From NCBI GenBank assembly GCA_020444075.1, contig JAHLLR010000010.1, forward strand, positions 39,540 through 103,539: 64,000 bases of DNA. The letters run 5' to 3'. Source of the DNA: Deltaproteobacteria bacterium. Its GTDB lineage: Bacteria > Desulfobacterota > Desulfobacteria > Desulfobacterales > Desulfosarcinaceae. A program made the position numbers and the translations under genes. This document shows, one piece after another, positions 27,039 to 35,186 of this stretch (positions are counted from its first letter, which is position 1; each line of letters opens with the position of its first letter). The notes below the pieces were generated by a model. That model saw only the letters and a program-made list of their open reading frames with translations. It was not told the DNA's origin and did no database searches.

Positions 27039-29771
27039 TCAGGCGCTTTTTTTCTGTTTGTCCCGCAGGGCGGCATGGGCAGCCGCCAGCCGGGCGACGG
27101 GCACCCGGAACGGGGAGCAGGATACATAGGAAAGTCCCAGTTCATGGCACAGGGCGATGGATTTGGGATCGCCGCCGTGCTCACCGCAGATGCCGCATTC
27201 CAGGTTCGGTTTCGTGGTCCGCCCTCTTTTTACGGCCATGTCGATGAGTTCTCCCACACCGTCCCGGTCCAGGGTGGCAAAAGGATTGGCGGGGAGGATG
27301 CCGGATTCCATGTATTCGATGAGAAACCCGGTTTCGGCGTCGTCCCGGGAGATGCCGAAGGTGGTCTGGGTCAGGTCATTGGTGCCGAAAGAGAAGAATT
27401 CGGCATGGTCGGCGATCCGGTCGGCGGTGAGGGCGGCGCGGGGCAGTTCAATCATGCTGCCGAACTTGTAGGCGATCTCCATTCCATTCTCTGTCATGAC
27501 GGCCCTGGCTTCGGCCTCCAGCACCGAGCGCTGGCGAATCAATTCATTGACGTGGCTGGTGAGCGGAATCATCACCTCCGGGTGTACCTCGATACCCTCT
27601 TTCACCACCATACAGGCCGCTTCGAAGATGGCCCGGACCTGCATGGTGGTCAGTTCCGGAATATAAATGCCCAGGCGCACCCCCCGCAGGCCCAGCATGG
27701 GGTTGGCTTCCCGCAGGCTCTGGGCCCGCTTTCGCAAAAGCTCCTTCTGGCGGATTTCAGCCAGCAGGGTATCGATGGCGGTCATGTCCGCTGCGTGTTT
27801 GAGCCGGATCTTCAGGTCGGCCAACTCGGATACCAGCTCCACCAGGTCCGGCAGGAATTCGTGCAGGGGCGGATCGATCAGGCGGATGATTACCGGCCGG
27901 CCCTTCATCACCCGGAAAAGTCCTGCGAAATCCTGCCGCTGGAAAGGCAGCAGGGCGGCCAGGGCCTCGCGCCGCTCCACGGGATAGTCCGTCAGGATCA
28001 TCCGCTGAAAGTGGGGCAGGCGGTCGGTTTCGAAGAACATATGTTCGGAACGGCACAGGCCGATGCCCTGGGCGCCGTACTCCAGCGCCCGGCGGGCGTC
28101 CTGGGGATAGTCGGCGTTGGCCCACACCCCCAGGGTCCTGAATTCATCAGCCCAGGAGAGCAGTTTGATCAGCCAGGGATCTTTGATGTCCGGAACCATG
28201 GTTTCCAACTTGCCTTCGTAGACCACGCCGGTCGTTCCGTCGATGGATATCCATTCACCTTCATGGATGGTCTGGTGGCCGACGGTCATCAACCGATTGG
28301 TCAGGTCGATGGTGATCGTCGAGGCGCCGACCACCGCCGGTTTCCCGAATTGTCGGGCCACCAGGGCTGCATGGCTGGTTCGCCCTCCGCGGCTGGTGAG
28401 AATCCCCTGGGCGGCCAGCATGCCGTGCACATCGTCGGGTTTGGTTTCCGGCCGGGCCATGATCACCGATTTTCCGTCCTTTTTGGCCCAGGATTCGGCC
28501 ATGTTCGCATCGAAGGCCACCTGCCCCACGGCCGCTCCCGGAGAGACGTTGAGGCCCCGGGCCAGAAGCCTGCCCCCCGCGGTGGATTTGGGATCAAACT
28601 GCGGGTGGAGGAAAAAGTCCACCTGTTCCGGTTTGATCCGCAGCACTGCGGTCTGTCGATCGATCAGCCCGTCTTCGGCCATCTCCACGGCAATGCGCAC
28701 CGCTGCCTGGGCCGTTCGTTTGCCGTCCCGGGTCTGGAGCATCCACAGCTTGCCTTTCTCGATGGTAAACTCCATGTCCTGCATTTCCCGGTAGTGGTTC
28801 TCCAGCAGTCGGGCGATACGTTCGAATTCGGTGTAGGCCGCGGGCATCTCCTCTTTAAGGAGAGAGATGTCACGGGTCATGCGGATGCCGGCCACCACAT
28901 CCTCGCCCTGGGCATTGGTCAGGTAGTCTCCCTCCAGATGGTTTTCCCCGGTGGACCCGTTGCGGGTCATGGCCACACCGGTGGCGCAGTCATCGCCCAT
29001 ATTGCCGAAAACCATGGTGACGATGCTGACTGCCGTTCCCAGGTTGTGGGCGATGCCGGCGGCCGTGCGATAATCTACCGCCCGTTTGCCGTTCCAGCTT
29101 TTGAACACTGCCTCAGTGGCCATTTTGAGCTGTTTGAGAGGGTCTTCGGGAAAGTCGTGGGTGGTGTGGCGGCGGTATACGGCCTTAAACTGCTGCACCA
29201 CCTGCTGCCAGGCCTCGGCCGGCAGCTCGGTATCATTTTCAACGCCGGCAGCTCTGCGGGCAGCCGTGATGACGGCTTCGAACGGTTCGTCGTCAATGCC
29301 CATGACGACACTGCCGAACATCTGGATCAGTCGCCGATAAGCATCATAAACAAAGCGGGGATCATCGGTAAGACGGATCATGGCCGCCACGGTCTGGGTG
29401 TTGAGGCCGATGTTGAGCACGGTATCCATCATCCCGGGCATGGAAAACTTGGCGCCGGATCGGCAGGAGACCAACAGGGGGTTGTCGTCACTGCCGAAGC
29501 GTTTATCCGTTTTGGCTTCCACGGTTTGAAGGGCTGACAGGACCTGGTCCCACATGCCCTTGGGAAAGGTGCCACCTGACTTGAGGAAGGCATTGCAGGC
29601 TTCGGTGGATACGGTAAATCCGTGGGGAACCGGCAATCCGATCCGAACCATCTCAGCCAGGTTTGCCCCTTTGCCGCCCAGCAGACCCCGAATGGCATCT
29701 TTATCCTCGCCCACATAATTTTTTACGGCATCCATTTCATCGAAGCCAAACACCCATTTTTTGGTTTGCAT
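27039..29771 (-). CDS. ppdK: Pyruvate, phosphate dikinase
   Basis: A 910-residue PPDK, the usual length, interconverting pyruvate + ATP + Pi and PEP + AMP + PPi. The N-terminal ATP-grasp domain has GGKGANLAEM near residues 28-37; the phosphohistidine domain has GGRTSHAALVARQFGKPAVVG (key residues G-G-x-T-S-H, near 457-462); the C-terminal PEP/pyruvate TIM barrel ends with the catalytic-cysteine motif ECGICGEHGGDP near 862-873. The start at ATG 29771 follows GGAGGGGG and matches the family N-terminus; longer frames do not. With GTP-PEPCK elsewhere in the window it supports gluconeogenesis or PPi-linked energy saving. Confidence 0.97.
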   Translation of the reverse strand: MQTKKWVFGFDEMDAVKNYVGEDKDAIRGLLGGKGANLAEMVRIGLPVPHGFTVSTEACNAFLKSGGTFPKGMWDQVLSALQTVEAKTDKRFGSDDNPLLVSCRSGAKFSMPGMMDTVLNIGLNTQTVAAMIRLTDDPRFVYDAYRRLIQMFGSVVMGIDDEPFEAVITAARRAAGVENDTELPAEAWQQVVQQFKAVYRRHTTHDFPEDPLKQLKMATEAVFKSWNGKRAVDYRTAAGIAHNLGTAVSIVTMVFGNMGDDCATGVAMTRNGSTGENHLEGDYLTNAQGEDVVAGIRMTRDISLLKEEMPAAYTEFERIARLLENHYREMQDMEFTIEKGKLWMLQTRDGKRTAQAAVRIAVEMAEDGLIDRQTAVLRIKPEQVDFFLHPQFDPKSTAGGRLLARGLNVSPGAAVGQVAFDANMAESWAKKDGKSVIMARPETKPDDVHGMLAAQGILTSRGGRTSHAALVARQFGKPAVVGASTITIDLTNRLMTVGHQTIHEGEWISIDGTTGVVYEGKLETMVPDIKDPWLIKLLSWADEFRTLGVWANADYPQDARRALEYGAQGIGLCRSEHMFFETDRLPHFQRMILTDYPVERREALAALLPFQRQDFAGLFRVMKGRPVIIRLIDPPLHEFLPDLVELVSELADLKIRLKHAADMTAIDTLLAEIRQKELLRKRAQSLREANPMLGLRGVRLGIYIPELTTMQVRAIFEAACMVVKEGIEVHPEVMIPLTSHVNELIRQRSVLEAEARAVMTENGMEIAYKFGSMIELPRAALTADRIADHAEFFSFGTNDLTQTTFGISRDDAETGFLIEYMESGILPANPFATLDRDGVGELIDMAVKRGRTTKPNLECGICGEHGGDPKSIALCHELGLSYVSCSPFRVPVARLAAAHAALRDKQKKSA

Positions 29772-30080
29772 ACCCCCTCCATGTATTGTCAAAAGGCCAA
29801 CCGGCTTTTCAGTTGAAAGAGAAAAGGTGACCGGTAAAATCTGCTGACACCAGCGGCCGTGAGCCACCAGGGCTGCGTTCCGGCCCATGACGGCTACGAT
29901 GCATTTTAAATATGAGCGGTAAAGTAAAAAGAAGCGATCCACCGATCTAAAAAAACGAGCAAATCGTTCCTGTGCAGAGGTGGCCCACCACGATTGTCCT
30001 GGATCACTTCATGGGATGAAAATAATTTTAACCGGTTGGTTGGGAATTTGCAATTTTATTCCGAGGATCCAAAAAAGGAA

Positions 30081-30141
30081 ACGGTTAATCGGGATGATGC
30101 CGATTAACCGTTAAGGAGGAGAACAGATGAAAAATTATTAG
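30081..30141 (+). other. Perfect hairpin followed by a strong ribosome site and a four-codon ORF
   Basis: ACGGTTAATCGG (30081-30092) and CCGATTAACCGT (30100-30111) are perfect 12-bp arms around a 7-base loop. Two bases later come AAGGAGG (30113-30119) and ATG at 30127, whose frame stops after M-K-N-Y (TAG 30139-30141). It could be a decayed gene start or a leader element; no gene follows for 550 bases. Confidence 0.5.
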
Positions 30142-30301
30142 GTTGACATTAGACAAAAGCAAACAGCTTGCCAAATTTCACTTTTAATGTAAAAAAAACA
30201 ACAGAACAGCATTAAAACAGTATAATTTAAGCCAGATATGGTTTTGTTTCCATTCCTGCCGCTTGCTTACCATCGGCAGCGAGCGTTGAATCGTCATGCA
30301 A

Positions 30302-30403
30302 AAAAATTCAAGATTTTAAACCCTCCGCAGGCAAATTCTATCATAACCTATTCATTTAAATTTGAATTATGCTTGTTTTGCCAAAAATTCAAGATTTTAA
30401 ACC
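30302..30403 (+). repeat. 21-bp direct repeat in an AT-rich spacer
   Basis: The 21-base sequence beginning AAAAATTCAAGATTTTAAA occurs at 30302-30322 and again at 30383-30403 (81-base period). The surrounding region 29772-30592 is AT-rich and carries no supported gene. Confidence 0.7.
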
Positions 30404-30592
30404 TTGTTCCGGCCATTTTTAATTAATTGCATAACCGATTGAAATAAATAACCAATTCAATGTTTTTGATTTTGAACCGGTGCTTTTGAACCCCTCCCGT
30501 TTCCCGGCGGTGGATTTCCGCCTCGGGTAGATTGCCCTGCGGTGCGCCACGGCGAACACGCTGATTTTGGCATGGAAACCGGCTTTCCTGCC

Positions 30593-30620
30593 TTGACAAA
30601 CGGCAAATCACGCTCATAAT
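30593..30620 (+). promoter_or_regulatory. Sigma-70-like promoter of htpG
   Basis: TTGACA at 30593-30598, a 16-base spacer and CATAAT at 30615-30620. The predicted start near 30627 supports translation from ATG 30692 rather than from an upstream in-frame codon at 30620. I see no clear heat-shock sigma-32 or CIRCE element. Confidence 0.65.
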
Positions 30621-30691
30621 TGTTCAGCGTTGCCGTCGAACTAATTATAACCATTGATAAAAACTTGATGAAGAAGGATTCAGGAGAGCCC

Positions 30692-32626
30692 ATGGACGCA
30701 AAGCAGGAAACCTATCAGTTTAAAACCGAAGTACAGCAGATTCTCAACCTGATCATCAATTCCCTCTATTCCAACAAGGATATCTTTCTGCGGGAATTGA
30801 TCTCAAATGCATCGGATGCCATCGACAAGGTCCGGTACAAGGCGGAGACCGAGCCGGGCATCCTGGGTGAGGATACTGAGTTCAAGATTCAGCTGAAACC
30901 CGATGCCATCAAGCAGACCTTCGAAATTTCAGACAACGGCATCGGCATGACCTACGAAGAGGTCATGGAAAACATCGGCACCATCGCCAAGAGCGGCACC
31001 GCCAGTTTCATGGAAGCCCTGGAGCATGCCAAGGGGCAGGAGACCCTGATCCCCGAGTTGATCGGGCAGTTCGGCGTAGGCTTTTACAGCGCTTTCATGG
31101 TGGCCGATAAGATTACCCTGGTTACCCGGTCTGCCGGTGCGGATGCGAACCAGGCGGTCAAATGGGTCTCCGCCGGAGACGGATCCTACACCATCGAAGA
31201 GACCGAGAAGGCCACCCGAGGCACCACCATCACCCTGGCGTTGAAAAAAAAGGAGAAGGACGAAAAGGATTTCACCGACCAGTGGACCATCCGCAGCATC
31301 GTCAAGCAGCACTCCGATTTTGTCAACTACCCCATCACCATGGAGGTTGAGCGCGACGAGCCGCTGCCCGATGAAGAGGTGATCAAGGATAAGGATGGCA
31401 AGCCCATCGGCGCCACTACCCGAAAGGTGATGCGCGAAGAGACCCTTAATTCCATGAAAGCCATCTGGACCCGCAATTCAAATGACGTCAAAGAGGAAGA
31501 ATACGAAGAGTTCTACAAGCATTTGAGCCATGACTGGAACCCCCCCATGGAGCGGCTCCACCTTAAATTTGAGGGAACCACCGAATACGATGCCCTGCTC
31601 TATATCCCTTCCAAAGCTCCCTTTGACCTGTTCACTCCGGATCGCCGCCACGGCATCCATCTCTATTCCAAGCGGGTGTTCATCATGGACGATTGCAAGG
31701 AATTGATGCCCGACTATTTCCGGTTCGTAAAAGGTGTGGTGGATGCATCGGACCTGAACCTGAACGTCAGCCGCGAGATCCTGCAGCAGGATCGGCTGGT
31801 GCTGAACATCCGCAAGAATTTAGTGAAAAAGCTTTTCGACCTGCTGGGGAAAATGGAGGCGGAGAAATATAATCAGTTTTACGATGAATTCGGCGCTGTC
31901 TTGAAGGAAGGGATTCACACCGACCCGGCCAGCAAGGATAAAATCGCTCCACTGGTCCGCTATAAGACCACCAAATCCGAGGACGCCTGGGTGTCGCTGG
32001 ATGATTACGTGAAAAATATGAAGGCCGACCAGAAGGAGATTTACTACATTACCGGGGACAAGCTTTCCGCCCTGATCAACAGCCCCCACCTTGAAAAGTT
32101 GAAGGAGAAGGAATTTGAAGTCCTGCTGATGACCGACCCGGTTGATGAATGGGTGGTTCAGTCATTGACCGAGTATGACGGCAAGCCCCTGAAGAGCGCC
32201 GAAAAAGGTGACCTGGATCTGGGCAAGGTAGACGAGACCAAAAAGGAAGCCTACCATGCGCTGTTCGGTTTCATCAAGGGCCACCTGGAGAATAAAATAA
32301 AAGAGGTGAAACCCTCCTCGAGGCTTAAAGATTCGGTATCCTGCCTCTCCGGGGACACCTGGGATATGAGCGCATACATGGAGAAGCTCCTCAAGGCATC
32401 CGGGCAGAAACCGGCCGAGGTCAAGCGCGTCCTTGAACTGAACATGGATCACCCGGTGGTGGAAAAGATCAAGACGCTTTTTGAAAACGACCGGGACAAC
32501 CCCGTACTGAAAGACTACAGCCAGCTTTTACTTGACATGGCCGTGGTGAGTGAAGGCGGGAAACTGGACAACCCCGCCCGCTTTTCGAAAATGGTGGGCG
32601 ATCTGATGTCCCGTGCCATGGGATAA
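30692..32626 (+). CDS. htpG: Molecular chaperone HtpG (Hsp90)
   Basis: A 644-residue bacterial Hsp90, close to usual length. The N-terminal ATP-binding (GHKL) domain has [11 protein letters not shown] (about residues 31-41) with the conserved E and N, DNGIGM near 85-90 and [13 protein letters not shown] near 128-140. The middle domain carries the catalytic-arginine region SREILQQDR near 360. The C-terminal domain completes dimerisation. It is an ATP-dependent chaperone in the cytoplasm. ATG 30692 follows AGGAGAGCC, downstream of a TTGACA promoter. A 14-bp-stem hairpin follows the stop codon. Confidence 0.97.
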   Translation: MDAKQETYQFKTEVQQILNLIINSLYSNKDIFLRELISNASDAIDKVRYKAETEPGILGEDTEFKIQLKPDAIKQTFEISDNGIGMTYEEVMENIGTIAKSGTASFMEALEHAKGQETLIPELIGQFGVGFYSAFMVADKITLVTRSAGADANQAVKWVSAGDGSYTIEETEKATRGTTITLALKKKEKDEKDFTDQWTIRSIVKQHSDFVNYPITMEVERDEPLPDEEVIKDKDGKPIGATTRKVMREETLNSMKAIWTRNSNDVKEEEYEEFYKHLSHDWNPPMERLHLKFEGTTEYDALLYIPSKAPFDLFTPDRRHGIHLYSKRVFIMDDCKELMPDYFRFVKGVVDASDLNLNVSREILQQDRLVLNIRKNLVKKLFDLLGKMEAEKYNQFYDEFGAVLKEGIHTDPASKDKIAPLVRYKTTKSEDAWVSLDDYVKNMKADQKEIYYITGDKLSALINSPHLEKLKEKEFEVLLMTDPVDEWVVQSLTEYDGKPLKSAEKGDLDLGKVDETKKEAYHALFGFIKGHLENKIKEVKPSSRLKDSVSCLSGDTWDMSAYMEKLLKASGQKPAEVKRVLELNMDHPVVEKIKTLFENDRDNPVLKDYSQLLLDMAVVSEGGKLDNPARFSKMVGDLMSRAMG

Positions 32627-32639
32627 CACTGAAAGACAA

Positions 32640-32673
32640 GGCCAGGCTGCCCGGTAGCACGGGCAGCCTGGCC
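32640..32673. terminator. Strong hairpin between htpG and the dodecin gene
   Basis: GGCCAGGCTGCCCG (32640-32653) and CGGGCAGCCTGGCC (32660-32673) make a perfect 14-bp GC-rich stem with a 6-base loop. Neither side has a proper T-tract, so it may block RNA decay or act as a weak bidirectional barrier between the convergent genes. Confidence 0.6.
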
Positions 32674-32711
32674 GGTTGCTTGCCCATCCTCCTTGTAACT
32701 TGACGGGCCTC

Positions 32712-32921
32712 TTACGCCGCATATTTGAAAGACAGCTTTACCCGTGAACGAAAAGCGGTAACCTTGCCCCCTTCCACCTTCATGTCCAGTTTCGTAATTT
32801 CCGCCACCCGCAGATCCTTTAATGACTTGGAAGCGGTTTCCACTGCATTTTTTGCCGCATCCTCCCAGGAGACGGTACTGGTTCCCACCAATTCGATGAC
32901 TTTGTAGACACTCTCACTCAT
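32712..32921 (-). CDS. Dodecin family flavin-binding protein
   Basis: A 69-residue dodecin. It has the characteristic one-helix, three-strand order: VYKVIELVGTST (strand 1), SWEDAAKNAVETASKSL (helix, starting S-W-E-D-A), then LRVAEITKLDMKVEGGKV and the last strand ending in KLSFKY. Dodecins assemble into dodecamers that store or buffer FMN/FAD or coenzyme A. AAGGGGGAAATC precedes ATG 32921. It converges with htpG and appears to be a single-gene unit. Confidence 0.92.
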   Translation of the reverse strand: MSESVYKVIELVGTSTVSWEDAAKNAVETASKSLKDLRVAEITKLDMKVEGGKVTAFRSRVKLSFKYAA

Positions 32922-33284
32922 GATTTCCCCCTTTTTGGTTTCCGGTTTGAAAAGGGAAGACCCGCCGAAATGACCCGTTCATTTCATCGGATGATCCCAT
33001 GGGCGAACAATGAATAACGTCAGCAACGACCCATCAGAAAGCGCGGTTCACTGGAAAAGCAGCGTTTAACACCGATGAACAGGCACAAATAATCAGGAAG
33101 GAGTAATATGTATATAACCTAATATGGGCCTGCCGGCCGGTCAAGGAAATTTAGTGTCGAGGCATTGTCGCCGCATTGAAATGACCGTAGAAATCAGGTA
33201 GTATCGCTGATCCATATCGGTGATCGGCAGAATTGTTCAGCGATCAGCAATCAGATAATCCGTGTAAAGGACCCATTACCGCCC
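32922..33284. other. Intergenic stretch with a micro-ORF and short repeats
   Basis: No full gene. A strong site AGGAAGGAG (about 33095-33103) leads to ATG at 33108 and a plus-strand frame M-Y-I-T ending at TAA 33120-33122. Near 33236-33256 there are three 7-bp units (such as ATCAGCA and ATCAGAT). The upstream part must hold the dodecin promoter, the downstream part that of the two-component operon. Confidence 0.4.
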
Positions 33285-34238
33285 ATGAAGCAGGTGAAGT
33301 GGCTTTTTCATCCCATCCTGGTGTTTATCTTCTCCGTCACCGCCCTGGTGGCCTCCCTTTTTTTGTATATTTATTGGTATATGGAAGTCAGCAGCGGCTT
33401 GCGTTCGGCCATGGAGCGGTTCAATCTGGAACAGGATCAGGTGTTTGCCGCCGACACCTGGGTGGTCATTCTGGTCCTGAGCATACTGATCGGGATCATC
33501 CTGCTGGGAATCTTCATCATTTTCGTTTTCAGCCAGAAAACCACGCAGTTGTATCGGATGCAGAACAACTTTATCAACAACTTCACCCATGAACTCAAAA
33601 CACCGGTGACTTCCCTGCAGCTTTATCTGCAGACCTTTTCAAGGTACGAACTCTCGCGGGATGATCAGTTAAAATACATTCAGTACATGCTCACCGATGT
33701 GAATCGCCTGACCGAAAATATCAACCGCATGCTGAACCTGGCCAAACTGGAAAGCAAAAGTTACATGGGCGAGTTCGTTGTTTGCGATATTGTCAAGACA
33801 GTGAATCAGTTCCTGGAAGAGAACGCCCACCTCTTCAAAGGCTGTCAGATTACGGTCCACGGCCCGGAAACCGGCACCCTTTACCAGCGGATCAACCGGC
33901 ACTTGTTTGAAATGCTGATGATGAATATTCTGACCAATGCCATTAAATATAATGCCTCTGAAACGCCGCAGGTCGCCATCTTCATTGAATCCACGCGCCA
34001 ATGGACGCACATTCGGTTTACGGACAATGGCATTGGTTTGGACCGAAAAGAGATGAAAAAGATCTTCCGTAAGTTTTACCAGATCGGCCAGTCGGACAAC
34101 ATGACGGCCAAGGGAAGCGGCCTGGGCCTGCACCTGGTGCAAAACATCGCCCGTCTCCACAAGGGGAGGGTGCTGGCCGAAAGCCCGGGACGGGGCCAAG
34201 GCTCCACCTTCACACTGGTCCTGCCGGCTCTGAAATAG
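33285..34238 (+). CDS. Sensor histidine kinase
   Basis: A 317-residue membrane histidine kinase with a very short sensor region: TM1 at about residues 9-32 and TM2 at about 60-82, with fewer than 30 periplasmic residues between them. The phosphorylated histidine is H102 in THELKTP; the ATP domain has the N box NILTNAIKYN (about 207-216), DNGIGLDRKE (near 246) and GSGLGLHLVQNIA (near 276). The small loop suggests intramembrane or partner-dependent sensing. It is followed 24 bases later by an OmpR-type regulator, its likely partner. The ribosome site (AAAGGA) is somewhat distant from ATG 33285, so the start is less certain. Confidence 0.92.
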   Translation: MKQVKWLFHPILVFIFSVTALVASLFLYIYWYMEVSSGLRSAMERFNLEQDQVFAADTWVVILVLSILIGIILLGIFIIFVFSQKTTQLYRMQNNFINNFTHELKTPVTSLQLYLQTFSRYELSRDDQLKYIQYMLTDVNRLTENINRMLNLAKLESKSYMGEFVVCDIVKTVNQFLEENAHLFKGCQITVHGPETGTLYQRINRHLFEMLMMNILTNAIKYNASETPQVAIFIESTRQWTHIRFTDNGIGLDRKEMKKIFRKFYQIGQSDNMTAKGSGLGLHLVQNIARLHKGRVLAESPGRGQGSTFTLVLPALK

Positions 34239-34262
34239 CGGATTGCAACAGGAGTAGCCATT

Positions 34263-34985
34263 ATGGAATCCACCAAAAAACGAATTTTAATCATCGAAGA
34301 TGATCTTCACATCGCCGAAGGCATCCAGCTGAACCTGACCCTTCAAGGGTATGAGGTGGAAGTCGCACCTGACGGCGTGGCCGGCCTGAATAAATGGAAG
34401 GAGTTCGGGCCGGATTTAGTGATTCTGGACATTATGTTGCCGGGCATAGACGGTTTCTCTATTCTTCAGGGCATCCGGCTGGAAGATGAGCGGCTGCCCA
34501 TATTGATTCTTTCGGCCAAGGGAGATCCGGATGACCGGATCAAGGGGCTTGCCTTCGGCGTAGACGATTACCTGGCTAAACCGTTTAACTTAGAAGAACT
34601 GCTCCTTCGCGTCGAGCGCCTGCTCAAGCGCGGCGCCTGGAACCAGAAAAACGGCGTGCCGGTCCTCCCATCCTTCGACACCTATGATTTTGGCGACAAT
34701 CACATCGATTTTAATACCCATACGGCCCGCTGCCGTCTGGGCGAGATTTCCCTGACCGAACAGGAATCCAAGGTGCTAAAACTGTTTATCGCCAATCGCG
34801 GGAAACCGCTCTCCCGCGACAAGCTGCTGCAGATCGGCTGGGGGTACTCCAGGAAAACCACCACCCGCACGGTGGACAATTTTATCGTCCGTTTCCGCAA
34901 ATATTTCGAGCAAGACCCCAGAAGCCCGATCTATTTTAAAAGTCTTCGATCCATCGGGTATCTTTTCGATCACGAGCCTGAATGA
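34263..34985 (+). CDS. OmpR/PhoB-family response regulator
   Basis: A 240-residue two-domain regulator. The receiver domain has the acidic pair EDD (12-14), phosphoacceptor D56 in VILDIMLPG and the conserved lysine K106 in LAKPF. The C-terminal winged helix (about 145-238) includes LTEQESKVLKLFIANRG and the DNA-contact segment RTVDNFIVRFRKYFE. Good ribosome site CAGGAGTAGCC. It is encoded directly after the sensor kinase on the same strand, so the two form a two-component system. Targets are unknown; no repeated operator can be recognised nearby. Confidence 0.95.
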   Translation: MESTKKRILIIEDDLHIAEGIQLNLTLQGYEVEVAPDGVAGLNKWKEFGPDLVILDIMLPGIDGFSILQGIRLEDERLPILILSAKGDPDDRIKGLAFGVDDYLAKPFNLEELLLRVERLLKRGAWNQKNGVPVLPSFDTYDFGDNHIDFNTHTARCRLGEISLTEQESKVLKLFIANRGKPLSRDKLLQIGWGYSRKTTTRTVDNFIVRFRKYFEQDPRSPIYFKSLRSIGYLFDHEPE

Positions 34986-35186
34986 CCTTTTAACCGACTG
35001 GATACATGTGGAAATCCTGTTTTTAATGTAAAAACACGGTCAGGCGGGATCTTCATCAGGATGGTTTCACCAAATGCCATCTGCAACCCTATTTTATGGC
35101 AGTTTGACAAACGCTGGTCCGCCTCATTATTAACCAACCGGCGTCGGGTCGAATGTCATCAGCCTGAACTGAATTTCTAATCTGCC
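34986..35186. other. Spacer before the hybrid kinase gene
   Basis: Two hundred bases without a supported gene. I see no convincing terminator or promoter; the bases just before 35187 lack a strong ribosome site. Confidence 0.4.

Noticed and set aside
27075..29537. A very long open frame on the plus strand opposite pyruvate phosphate dikinase
   Set aside because: It mirrors the GC-rich third-position pattern of the real gene, has low-complexity Gly/His/Asp-rich composition, no ribosome site and no recognisable motif.
30593..30692. A heat-shock sigma-32 promoter or CIRCE element upstream of htpG
   Set aside because: Only a sigma-70-like TTGACA/CATAAT pair can be seen; no CIRCE inverted repeat.
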